Shown here: one piece after another, positions 54,340-62,364 of the stretch | How positions within the stretch are numbered: the stretch's first letter is position 1 | Layout: each line of letters begins with the position of its first letter | Origin: Alkalihalobacillus pseudalcaliphilus | Lineage (GTDB): Bacteria; Bacillota; Bacilli; Bacillales; Bacillaceae_D | Length of the DNA stretch: 64,000 bases | Assembly: GCA_001038565.1 (NCBI GenBank) | Contig: LFJO01000002.1 | Span: 484,970 to 548,969 of the forward strand | Direction: 5' to 3' | Notes under the pieces: model-generated | What the model was told of the DNA's origin: nothing | Seen by the model: only the letters and a program-made list of their open reading frames with translations | Database searches by the model: none | Position numbers and translations under genes: made by a program

Positions 54340-54609
54340 TCAGTCGATGTCGGAATGAGTCAGTTGTTCTTCTTGAAGAGTCATGACAAAGGCCTCTTTC
54401 TCATAAGCTGATAGGTGACCATTTGATAAAATATCTTGCACTTTTGTGAGGGCAACAATTGTATCTGATTGAAATTGTAATTCTTGTGATAAGCTAGATA
54501 ACAATAGGTCTAATTGCTCTTTTTCATTTGGTGTAAAGTGGTGTTCGTAATCAGCATCTTGAAGAAGATCAATAACTAGTCCAAGTTTGTCAGCTTTTGA
54601 TAAAGGCAT
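54340..54609 (-). CDS. ytzH: YtzH-like small protein
   Basis: 89 residues, helical and acidic, beginning MPLSKADKLGLVIDLLQDAD. N-terminus, length and place between ytmP and trmB match B. subtilis YtzH. Function unknown. Ribosome-binding site AAGGAGTC upstream of ATG 54609. Confidence 0.8.
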   Translation of the reverse strand: MPLSKADKLGLVIDLLQDADYEHHFTPNEKEQLDLLLSSLSQELQFQSDTIVALTKVQDILSNGHLSAYEKEAFVMTLQEEQLTHSDID

Positions 54610-54708
54610 GATGGAGACTCCTTTTTTGATTAAGTTATCAGTAGCTTAAGCAATGAAAGAAAATTTATACGTTATAAATTCGAATTGAAAAATTAGAGGT
54701 GTTAATCA

Positions 54709-55353
54709 ATGAGGTTGCGTCATAAACCATGGGCAAAAGAAGAAATGGAGAAAAACCCTAACATCGTTATTCAAAATCCATCAAGAGTGAAAGGGAAGTG
54801 GTCAGAGCTTTTTGGGAATCATCATCCTATCTATGTGGAAGTAGGAACGGGCAAAGGTCAATTTCTTTTAGGGATGGGACAAGCACATCCTAATGTAAAC
54901 TTTATCGGGATAGAAAAATACGATAGTGTGCTGATTACAGCGATGGAGAGAGTGAAAGAGGCTGGACTTTCCAATGTTGTTTTCCTAAATGAAGATGTTG
55001 AAGAAATATTGGACTTCTTTGGTGAGGGGGAAATTAATAGGTTTTTTATTAACTTTACAGATCCTTGGCCGAAAAATCGTCATGAGAAGCGTCGTCTGAC
55101 GTATCAAAGCTTTCTAGAAAAATATGAGTTGTTATTAAAGGAACAAGGCGAGATTCATTTTAAAACAGATAATCAAGGATTATTTGAATATTCACTTCAT
55201 AGCTTTTCTAAGTACGGCTTAATTTTAAATCATGTCAGTTTAGATCTTCATAATAGTAACTTTGAAGGAAATGTCATGACCGAGTACGAGCAAAAGTTTC
55301 ATGAAAGAAATATGAGAATATATCGTTGTGAAGCTGTCTTTAGACAAAAATAA
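54709..55353 (+). CDS. trmB: tRNA (guanine-N7-)-methyltransferase
   Basis: 214 residues. SAM motif [23 protein letters not shown], and the TrmB signature [15 protein letters not shown] are intact. It methylates G46 of tRNA. ATG 54709 is preceded by TAGAGGTG. Context is the same as B. subtilis ytmQ. Confidence 0.95.
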   Translation: MRLRHKPWAKEEMEKNPNIVIQNPSRVKGKWSELFGNHHPIYVEVGTGKGQFLLGMGQAHPNVNFIGIEKYDSVLITAMERVKEAGLSNVVFLNEDVEEILDFFGEGEINRFFINFTDPWPKNRHEKRRLTYQSFLEKYELLLKEQGEIHFKTDNQGLFEYSLHSFSKYGLILNHVSLDLHNSNFEGNVMTEYEQKFHERNMRIYRCEAVFRQK

Positions 55354-55372
55354 AGTCATTTATCAACATATT

Positions 55373-55411
55373 AAAAAAGCTACCCCATTACTAAAATGGG
55401 TGTAGCTTTTT
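55373..55411. terminator. Bidirectional terminator of trmB and ytzB
   Basis: Stem AAAAGCTAC.CCATT / AATGG.GTAGCTTTT, T-runs on both strands. Confidence 0.85.
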
Positions 55412-55414
55412 CTC

Positions 55415-55726
55415 TTATTGAGTTTTGGTCATCTCTAAAATAGTTCCCGTTTTTGTGTCGACAACGAAATCGTATTGAACAATGCCTTGGCTTTGTTTAG
55501 TTGAGATACCACCGATGTATACTTCATATGTTAAATCATGACGATGTAAAGTCTCGGGAACCATATGTATCCAAGAGCCAGAAATATGGTGAATGGTGCT
55601 TACTTGTTTTTTGACATTCTTTAATGCACGTTCTGGTGAGATTTTTGCATGGGAAATCGATTCACGAACTAAATAACCAGCAACAAGACCAAGACCTAAT
55701 CCAGCCAAGAAATTCTTTGTACTCAT
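55415..55726 (-). CDS. ytzB: YtzB-like PepSY-domain membrane protein
   Basis: 103 residues. One N-terminal hydrophobic segment (LAGLGLGLVAGYLV) and an extracytoplasmic PepSY-like domain with YDFVVDTKTGTIL. PepSY domains are thought to inhibit or modulate peptidases. Length and position agree with B. subtilis YtzB. Ribosome-binding site AAAGGAAG. Confidence 0.82.
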   Translation of the reverse strand: MSTKNFLAGLGLGLVAGYLVRESISHAKISPERALKNVKKQVSTIHHISGSWIHMVPETLHRHDLTYEVYIGGISTKQSQGIVQYDFVVDTKTGTILEMTKTQ

Positions 55727-55991
55727 CGAAATACTTCCTTTCTATTAGAGGAATAAAGAGCTTTTTCTATAAAAGTGTTGTTTCATTTATTGACTCATTC
55801 TTAGTATACAGAAAGTAAACATTGTCTTTCAAGCACAACCGCAAGAATATCAATATTTATCGATAATCTAGTCTAAACTTGTGAAGGAGTTTCTAGTTCC
55901 AAAGGTGGTCAAACTTGTCATTTTCAGATAAGATAAAAGAGTATGTTCAATTTAAATACAAAGTTATATGAGTTGGAAGGGAGTTATTGCA

Positions 55992-57062
55992 ATGAATCAG
56001 GAAACATTATCACTGTTTAAAACATTAACAGAATTACAGGGAGCACCTGGATTTGAACATGATGTCCGCAAATTTGTGAAAAGTGAGCTTTCAAAATATA
56101 CGGATGAAATAGTGCAGGACAAACTCGGAAGTATTTTTGGCGTTAAAAGAGGGGATGACTCTGGACCAACTATCATGGTGGCAGGACATATGGATGAAGT
56201 TGGCTTTATGGTTACCTCTATTAATGAGAAAGGGCTTATTCAATTTCAAACATTAGGTGGCTGGTGGAGTCAAGTATTACTAGCTCAACGTGTTCAAATT
56301 ATGACAGACCAAGGTCCAGTTATTGGTGTGATTGGGTCAATCCCTCCACATTTATTAGAAGAAGCTCAGCGTGCTAAACCGATGGCTTTAAAAAATATGT
56401 ACATTGACATCGGAGCTGACGATAAAGAGGACGCTATTAATATTGGGATTAAACCAGGTCAACAAATTGTGCCAATCTGTCCTTTTACGCCAATGGCTAA
56501 TGAGAAAAAGATTTTGGCAAAAGCTTGGGATAACCGTTATGGGGTCGGCTTATCGATTGAATTATTAAAAGAGTTAAAAAATGAAAAATTGCCGAACATC
56601 CTTTATTCCGGTGCAACTGTTCAAGAAGAGGTTGGGCTAAGAGGGGCACAAACGGCTGCTAATTTGATTAAGCCTGATTTATTTTATGCGTTAGATGCTA
56701 GTCCTGCAAATGATGCTACAGGTGGTAAAGATGCATTTGGTCATTTAGGCAAGGGAGCACTCTTGCGCATTTTAGACCGTTCGATGGTTACACACCGAGG
56801 CATGAGAGAATTCATTTTGGATACGGCTGAATCTAATAACATTCCATATCAATATTTTGTTTCTGCGGGTGGTACGGATGCGGGACGTGTACATATTAGT
56901 AATAACGGTGTTCCGTCTGCTGTTGTAGGAATTTGTTCAAGATACATTCATACTTCAGCATCTATCATTCATATCGACGATTATGCTGCAGCAAAGGAAT
57001 TACTCGTCAAGCTTGTCAAAGAGAGCGACAGTTCAACTTTAGCCTCTATTTTACAACAATAA
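55992..57062 (+). CDS. ytoP: M42-family glutamyl/leucyl aminopeptidase YtoP
   Basis: 356 residues. Metal ligands [28 protein letters not shown] (catalytic Glu-Glu) and ALDASPAND are the M42 pattern. A cytosolic cobalt- or zinc-dependent aminopeptidase, probably a large oligomer. ATG 55992 has GGAAGGGAG; the ATG at 55968 does not. Matches B. subtilis YtoP (357). Confidence 0.92.
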   Translation: MNQETLSLFKTLTELQGAPGFEHDVRKFVKSELSKYTDEIVQDKLGSIFGVKRGDDSGPTIMVAGHMDEVGFMVTSINEKGLIQFQTLGGWWSQVLLAQRVQIMTDQGPVIGVIGSIPPHLLEEAQRAKPMALKNMYIDIGADDKEDAINIGIKPGQQIVPICPFTPMANEKKILAKAWDNRYGVGLSIELLKELKNEKLPNILYSGATVQEEVGLRGAQTAANLIKPDLFYALDASPANDATGGKDAFGHLGKGALLRILDRSMVTHRGMREFILDTAESNNIPYQYFVSAGGTDAGRVHISNNGVPSAVVGICSRYIHTSASIIHIDDYAAAKELLVKLVKESDSSTLASILQQ

Positions 57063-57106
57063 GAATGCATAGCACGTTCACAATTTTAGTGTAAGGAGCT
57101 GACATC

Positions 57107-57628
57107 ATGAAAATTGCTGTCGGAACAAAAAATCCTGCCAAAGTCCATGCCGTTCAAGAATTATTCTTAAAAATGAATGCAGGTGTTCAAAGTGTAGAAG
57201 TTCCATCAGGAGTTTCGTCACAACCATTTAGTGATGAAGAAACAGTGGAAGGTGCTGTGAACCGAGCGAAAGCAGCTCTTCAGATAACCGAGTCAGACCT
57301 AGGTTTTGGTTTAGAAGGTGGCGTAACAGAAACAACTGGTGGTCTTATGCTTTGTAATTGGGGTGCGCTTGTTAATAAGCAAGGTCAAGTTTGGCTTGCA
57401 AGTGGAGCTAAGATATTACTACCTTTTGATGTTGCGAGAAGTTTAAGAGAAGGAAGAGAACTGGGTGATATCATGGCAGAGCTAACCGCTGATCATGATA
57501 TTCGTAAAAAAGAAGGCGCTATTGGAGTATTTACAGCTGGACGAATAACGAGAAAACAAATGTTTTTACATATTGTGGAAATGTTGTATGGCCAGTACGA
57601 ATATAATCAGCAAGAATGGAAGCATTAA
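57107..57628 (+). CDS. DUF84 (YjjX-family) inosine/xanthosine triphosphatase
   Basis: 173 residues. N-terminal VGTKNPAKVHAVQE and FGLEGGVTE are typical of YjjX/DUF84, with a catalytic Asp/Glu set in GVSSQPFSDEETVEGA. Members remove deaminated purine triphosphates (ITP/XTP). ATG 57107 has TAAGGAG. It lies 44 bases after ytoP and is probably co-transcribed. Confidence 0.82.
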   Translation: MKIAVGTKNPAKVHAVQELFLKMNAGVQSVEVPSGVSSQPFSDEETVEGAVNRAKAALQITESDLGFGLEGGVTETTGGLMLCNWGALVNKQGQVWLASGAKILLPFDVARSLREGRELGDIMAELTADHDIRKKEGAIGVFTAGRITRKQMFLHIVEMLYGQYEYNQQEWKH

Positions 57629-57630
57629 AA

Positions 57631-57671
57631 AACTCTCTCGGCTACTGATGTGGCCGAAGAGAGCTTTTTTA
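57631..57671. terminator. Bidirectional terminator
   Basis: Stem CTCTCTCGGC / GCCGAAGAGAG with a one-base bulge, A-run and T-run on the flanks. Confidence 0.75.
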
Positions 57672-58115
57672 TTAGGATTCAAATACATAAGAAAGGGCTT
57701 GAAGGGCTTGTTCAGGTGTTTCAACTACGACCTGGGCTTTATTGGATAACTCCTTCAATGGGTGGTGTAACTTTTCAGGACGGATTAAAATGAGTGGTTT
57801 GTTGAGCGATATAGCTGTTGACGCATCCATAGCCGTATTCCATTGTTTATAATTTTCGCCAAATAACGCAATAACCACATCGGCTTTTTTCATCCATATT
57901 TGTGTGCGAAGATTATTAAAAGCTGATGCCGCTTCATCTTTTTGAACGGGATTTGGCTGATTGCCAATAATCTCTTCACCGATATTGTCTGAGCGGTCAT
58001 GGTCCTCCATGGGTCCTTTGAAAACTAGAGGCAATTGAAGCGACTCTGCTTTCTTCTTTAGGTCGTCACGCCAAGGTGAGTGAATTTCACCAGCTAAGTA
58101 TACGAGTAATTCCAT
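57672..58115 (-). CDS. ytoQ: YtoQ family protein
   Basis: 147 residues, the length of B. subtilis YtoQ. ELLVYLAGEIHSPWR and ADVVIALFGENYKQWNTAMD resemble the nucleoside deoxyribosyltransferase fold, but the substrate is unknown. ATG 58115 has GGAGGG; the frame to 58130 has none. Confidence 0.85.
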   Translation of the reverse strand: MELLVYLAGEIHSPWRDDLKKKAESLQLPLVFKGPMEDHDRSDNIGEEIIGNQPNPVQKDEAASAFNNLRTQIWMKKADVVIALFGENYKQWNTAMDASTAISLNKPLILIRPEKLHHPLKELSNKAQVVVETPEQALQALSYVFES

Positions 58116-58266
58116 TGCTAATCCCTCCATATTCTAGAAATAATCTATACTTAGTATAGCCTGTTCTTGGAGTAGGATCGAATGAGATGCTTATCTTTTG
58201 CTACATACTATAATCAAAGATGGACTTTTGGGACTAGCAAAGAGTATATGAAAAGGTGAGATGATC

Positions 58267-58782
58267 ATGGAGATAAAGGAAACTAACTTAATAAACGTAT
58301 TCTTATTCGTAAGTCTGCTTTTATTAGTCGGATGTTACCCTAATATTGAAGAAACTTTTCCGGATGTAGAAGCCTCTTTTAAACAAAAAACGATGTCTGA
58401 TCGACAAGATATTAATAATGATTTTGGGGACATTTCACTTTATATCCCCACCAATTATGAGGTGGTAAAAGAACAAACATTTAATTATGTATTTCTTGAC
58501 CAGCATGAGGACCTGGTCATTTTATTTTATATTCCAAAAGAAGATGAGCCGCGCTTGTTGGAGCAAGAAGCAATGGCAGAGTCATTATTATTTTTAACAG
58601 AAGAACAAGGAGAAGAACACTTTTTTTTATCTGTGAAATCGGATGATAAACTTCGCGAAATAGAGTTAACGGTAGGTAGTGGACATGTGAAGCTTACAAA
58701 ACTCACGAATTACGATAAAATAGTAGACGATACCGTGGTATTGATGGAAATATTGCATTCTTATCGCTGGAATGATAAGTAG
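58267..58782 (+). CDS. Hypothetical lipoprotein
   Basis: 171 residues with lipobox LLVGC (Cys about 23). The mature part is beta-rich (ISLYIPTNYEVV, LVILFYIPKED) and of no family I recognise; the general form recalls small Bacillus spore- or cell-surface lipoproteins. ATG 58267 has AAAAGGTGAG. It lies 18 bases before the EIIC-like gene, so the three genes to 60177 may form one operon. Confidence 0.65.
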   Translation: MEIKETNLINVFLFVSLLLLVGCYPNIEETFPDVEASFKQKTMSDRQDINNDFGDISLYIPTNYEVVKEQTFNYVFLDQHEDLVILFYIPKEDEPRLLEQEAMAESLLFLTEEQGEEHFFLSVKSDDKLREIELTVGSGHVKLTKLTNYDKIVDDTVVLMEILHSYRWNDK

Positions 58783-58800
58783 TCATCTAGGAGGGGAGTC

Positions 58801-59835
58801 ATGAGAGGGCTTCTACATAAAAAAGGGATTCAATTGAGCTTTAAAACGTATTTCATTGATGCGATGAGTTTTATGGCGTTGGGCTTGTTTGCATCCTTAA
58901 TTATTGGATTAATTATTCAAACAGCCGCTGACCAACTTATGCTTGTTTTTGAACAAAATAGACTATTAACAGACTTACAGGAATTAGGACAGTTGACGAT
59001 GAGTTTGATGGGGCCAGCAATTGGTGTCGCCGTTGCTTATAGTTTGAAAGCTCCAAAGTTAGTGTTGTTTGCTGCCGTTGTTAGTGGAGCGGCAGGAGCT
59101 ACTTTAGGGGGGCCTGCCGGGAGTTTAATCGCAGCGATTATTTCGACTGAAATAGGGAAATTGGTATCTGGTGAAACGAAGCTTGATATGATTATTACGC
59201 CATTTGTTACGATAACTACCGGTTTTATAACAGCTAGTTTTATCGGTCCGTGGATTCAGTCTGGATTACAGTCCATAGGTACCGTGATTGTTTGGGCAAC
59301 GGAACAGCAGCCTATTATAATGGGGGTATTAGTAGCGACAATTATGGGGCTTGCTCTTACGGCACCGATTTCAAGTGCCGCTTTAGCCATTATGTTAGAA
59401 ATAGAAGGTATTGCTGCTGGAGCGGCGACAATTGGCTGTGCGGCACAAATGGTCGGATTTGCAGTAAGTAGTTATCGAGATAATGGACTGTCAGGATTAG
59501 TGTCACAAGGTCTTGGAACGTCGATGTTACAAATGCCAAATATTATTAAGAACCCTATAATCCTTATTCCGCCTACGGTGGCAGGTATGGTTTTAGCCCC
59601 AATTGGAATTCATCTTTTTGGTATGGTAAATAATGCAGCGGGGGCTGGAATGGGTACAAGTGGTTTAGTAGGTCCTATTATGATGTTAAGTGAGATGGGT
59701 TTTAATCAAGAGACATTTATATCTATTTTCATATTTTTAATAGTTGCACCTGCATTTATTAGTTTGATACTATCAGAGTGGTTACGAAAAATAGGAAAAA
59801 TCAAAGCTGGGGATATGAAGATTCAGCAAGAATAA
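58801..59835 (+). CDS. PfoR/PTS_EIIC_2-family membrane protein
   Basis: 344 residues, about ten membrane helices, Gly/Ala rich. It resembles COG3641 (PfoR, PTS EIIC_2), proteins shaped like PTS permeases but without EIIA or EIIB domains; GGPAGSLIAAI, TAPISSAALAI and NNAAGAGMGTSGLVGP are typical. No sugar-phosphotransferase partner is near, so sugar transport is doubtful. ATG 58801 has GGAGGGG. Confidence 0.75.
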   Translation: MRGLLHKKGIQLSFKTYFIDAMSFMALGLFASLIIGLIIQTAADQLMLVFEQNRLLTDLQELGQLTMSLMGPAIGVAVAYSLKAPKLVLFAAVVSGAAGATLGGPAGSLIAAIISTEIGKLVSGETKLDMIITPFVTITTGFITASFIGPWIQSGLQSIGTVIVWATEQQPIIMGVLVATIMGLALTAPISSAALAIMLEIEGIAAGAATIGCAAQMVGFAVSSYRDNGLSGLVSQGLGTSMLQMPNIIKNPIILIPPTVAGMVLAPIGIHLFGMVNNAAGAGMGTSGLVGPIMMLSEMGFNQETFISIFIFLIVAPAFISLILSEWLRKIGKIKAGDMKIQQE

Positions 59836-59847
59836 AGGAGAATGATG

Positions 59848-60177
59848 ATGGAACAGTTGAAAAGTGTAGAACAATTTCAAGAGATCGTTAAAAAAGAAAC
59901 AGCTGTATTTTTATTTTCGGCAGATTGGTGTCCAGATTGCCGCGTGATTGAGCCTTACTTGCCAAGAATGGAAGCGGACTTTCCAACGTTTAATTATTAT
60001 TATGTTGATCGCGATCAATTTGTTGATTTATGTGTTGATTTAGGAATTATGGGAATTCCAAGTTTCCTTGTCTACTCTGGTGGTGAAGAAATCGACCGCT
60101 TTGTAAGCAAAGACCGAAAGACGGAAGAAGAGATTGAGGCCTTCCTAACTAATGCAGAGGAAAAAGCGTTTAAGTAA
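59848..60177 (+). CDS. ytpP: Thioredoxin-like protein YtpP
   Basis: 109 residues. Thioredoxin fold with active site ADWCPDCR (CxxC) and the cis-Pro IMGIPSFLV. Redox partner unknown. Three in-frame ATG codons (59842, 59845, 59848) follow AAGGAG; the third has the best spacing. In B. subtilis ytpP-ytpQ-ytpR are in this order. Confidence 0.85.
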   Translation: MEQLKSVEQFQEIVKKETAVFLFSADWCPDCRVIEPYLPRMEADFPTFNYYYVDRDQFVDLCVDLGIMGIPSFLVYSGGEEIDRFVSKDRKTEEEIEAFLTNAEEKAFK

Positions 60178-60192
60178 AAAAATGCGAAAAGG

Positions 60193-60226
60193 CACGAAGA
60201 TTCTCATGAGAATTTCGTGTTTTTTT
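60193..60226 (+). terminator. ytpP terminator
   Basis: Stem CACGAA.ATTCT / AGAAT.TTCGTG followed by seven T. It separates ytpP from ytpQ. Confidence 0.85.
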
Positions 60227-60739
60227 GATCTCATGAAGAGAAAGTGAGTGATAACACAGTGGGGAGGACGGGAGCTGGAAGAGCGAGTAACTGCACAAAG
60301 AAGGAGGTTAATGAGGGGAAGCCGAATGCGTGAGCACAAGCCTCTATTTTTCGTGCACTTACTAGCCCTCTCCCCTATGGTAACTGACATGAACAAGGCA
60401 AATCGTGCAGATAATCCTATTCTTACCGCGAGTATCTGTCCAAACTGACAGTTGATGTGTAGAAACAGAAGTCAAGAGAATCAGTACCTGGATAAAGAGC
60501 TTATTAACTTGTGGTTTTTAATTCCCATTGTTTTTTGTTCTTATTCATTTTAATCTTTGTTGTAAGTATGATTTTGAACTTGAGAATGGGCAGTACCCAG
60601 CGGAGCATGATTTTCGGTAGAGGCAAGTAGAACTCCGCACTCAATCATTAGCACCAACTTCCATACAAAACATAAAACCAAAATTGGTGACTGCTATATA
60701 AACATGTTAAACTATAACGGTATAAGGAGGCGAATAATC
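60227..60739. other. Intergenic region between ytpP and ytpQ
   Basis: 513 bases without a convincing gene. The first 200 bases are GC-richer than their surroundings with several possible hairpins (AAGGAGG.., AGGGGAAG / CTCTCCCCT). The last 120 bases hold repeat R11. Confidence 0.4.
60562..60670 (+). repeat. Intergenic repeat copy R11, best-preserved
   Basis: Begins GAACTTGAGAATGGGCAG (60572), then CCCAGCGGAGCATGATTTTC, GGCAAGTAGAACTCCGCAC, and ends AACTTCCATACAAAA (60656-60670). GCGGAG and CTCCGC can pair as a hairpin. It lies 55 bases before the ytpQ ribosome-binding site. Confidence 0.75.
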
Positions 60740-61555
60740 ATGGAAATGAGAGAATTTCGTAAAAAAATTGAGGCAAAGCTCGTTCATGAAGAATGGACCA
60801 CGGCCTATGACCATAAAGAATCCACATTAAGAGTTGAAGATAAACAAACAAAAAAAGGCGTGACTTTACAATTAAAACCTTTATTAGCAAAATGGGAAAG
60901 AAATGAATTTGGATCCATTGATGAAGTCGTACGTTATGTTGAGTTGGGCCTACACTCAATGAAAATAGAAGTATCATTAGAAGGAAACGAAAAGAATATA
61001 TATCCTGTCATTCGTTCTAGCTCATTTCCAACAGAAACAAAGGAAAATAAGCAGTTAATCTACCATGAACATACTGGTGAAACACGTATATATTACGCGG
61101 TAGATTTAGGTGAATCTTATACACTTATTCACGAAGAGATGATAAAAAGCTCGAAGCTAACGGCGGATAAAATTAGAGAAATCGCTCTTTTTAATATTCG
61201 GTCATTAGAACATCCATTAAATGAAGACCGAGTAGCTGGAAACACCTTTTATTTCTTAAGAGCCAAAGATGGTTATGATGCCAGCCGAATTCTAGATCAA
61301 TCACTTATAGATAAAATGGAACGCAAGGTTACTGGCAAGCTAGCTGTTGCGATTCCACATCAAGATGTATTAATTTTTGCTGATATTCAAAACGATACAG
61401 GTTATGATGTCCTAGCACAAATTGCCCTGCAGTTTTTTAAAGATGGAAGAATCCCAGTCACAGCATTACCGTTTCTTTACGAAAATGGGGAGCTTGAGCC
61501 TACTTTTATCTTAGCGCAAAAAAAACCTAAAGACCCATCATCAACGAAGAAGTAA
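60740..61555 (+). CDS. ytpQ: DUF1444 protein YtpQ
   Basis: 271 residues, the DUF1444 family; starts MEMREFRKKIEAKL and has YPVIRSSSFP. No known catalytic motif, no membrane segment. ATG 60740 has AAGGAGG. In the ytpP-Q-R-sftA order of B. subtilis. Function unknown. Confidence 0.85.
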   Translation: MEMREFRKKIEAKLVHEEWTTAYDHKESTLRVEDKQTKKGVTLQLKPLLAKWERNEFGSIDEVVRYVELGLHSMKIEVSLEGNEKNIYPVIRSSSFPTETKENKQLIYHEHTGETRIYYAVDLGESYTLIHEEMIKSSKLTADKIREIALFNIRSLEHPLNEDRVAGNTFYFLRAKDGYDASRILDQSLIDKMERKVTGKLAVAIPHQDVLIFADIQNDTGYDVLAQIALQFFKDGRIPVTALPFLYENGELEPTFILAQKKPKDPSSTKK

Positions 61556-61618
61556 TTATGGTACAATATTCTTGTTGTGCTATTAATGATGAGTGTTCGA
61601 CAAAAGGAGTTAAAAGAA

Positions 61619-62242
61619 ATGAATGTATTTTATAATGAAAAAGGAGTAGGAGATACCTTGCTACTCTTTGTAAAAGATATTGAGCTAGAAAAAAGAGCAT
61701 TCTCAAAGCATGGGGATGTCGTGCGAATATATGATCAAGATACAAAAGAGTTATCAGGATTTAATATCTTTCATGCTTCTAAATATGGTCAAATTGTAGG
61801 TACGGGCCAATTGGAAGTAAACTCAGAAATGAAACAATTAATACAAAAAGCATTCTCAGACAACAAAGCGGATGTCAATGAACTGCAATTTGAGGACCAA
61901 GCTTCTTTTGTTGTTGGTTTAGTAAAAGAAAAGGATAAGCATCCTAATGCCGATAAATTGAGTGTTTGTCAAGTAGACCTTGGCGAACAAACCGTTCAAA
62001 TTGTATGCGGTGCACCGAATGTAGAGGCAGGACAAAAGGTTGTTGTTGCAACAGTAGATGCTGTAATGCCAAGTGGACTGAAAATTAAGGCGGCAAAACT
62101 TCGAGGTGTAGATTCCCACGGTATGATTTGTTCAGCTAAAGAGCTTCAAATCCCAAATGCACCTGAAGAAAAAGGCATTCTAGTATTAGAAGACGCCTTT
62201 GTAGTAGGAAGTCAATTTGATCATTCTTTAGTGAAGATGTAG
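61619..62242 (+). CDS. ytpR: tRNA-binding-domain protein YtpR
   Basis: 207 residues. The C-terminal half (about 95-200) is a tRNA-binding OB fold, as in PheT and Trbp111: [54 protein letters not shown]. The N-terminal DUF4479 precedes it. ATG 61619 has AAAAGGAG. It lies 64 bases after ytpQ. Confidence 0.88.
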   Translation: MNVFYNEKGVGDTLLLFVKDIELEKRAFSKHGDVVRIYDQDTKELSGFNIFHASKYGQIVGTGQLEVNSEMKQLIQKAFSDNKADVNELQFEDQASFVVGLVKEKDKHPNADKLSVCQVDLGEQTVQIVCGAPNVEAGQKVVVATVDAVMPSGLKIKAAKLRGVDSHGMICSAKELQIPNAPEEKGILVLEDAFVVGSQFDHSLVKM

Positions 62243-62295
62243 GAACGTTTTTGAAAAAAGAACAGGCTGAACATTCGATAGATGCTACAGCTTGG

Positions 62296-62322
62296 AACCA
62301 CTAGTTTTCTAGTGGTTTTTTT
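62296..62322 (+). terminator. ytpR terminator
   Basis: Stem AACCACTAG / CTAGTGGTT, loop TTTT, followed by TTTTT. Confidence 0.85.
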
Positions 62323-62364
62323 ATTCAAAGCTAGACTAGGTCAGAGTGGAAACGGAGGGGTAGT

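Noticed and set aside
60248-60448. 66-residue + frame and an overlapping minus frame after ytpP
   Set aside because: Neither has a suitable ribosome-binding site and the composition (Arg-rich, low-complexity) looks non-coding.
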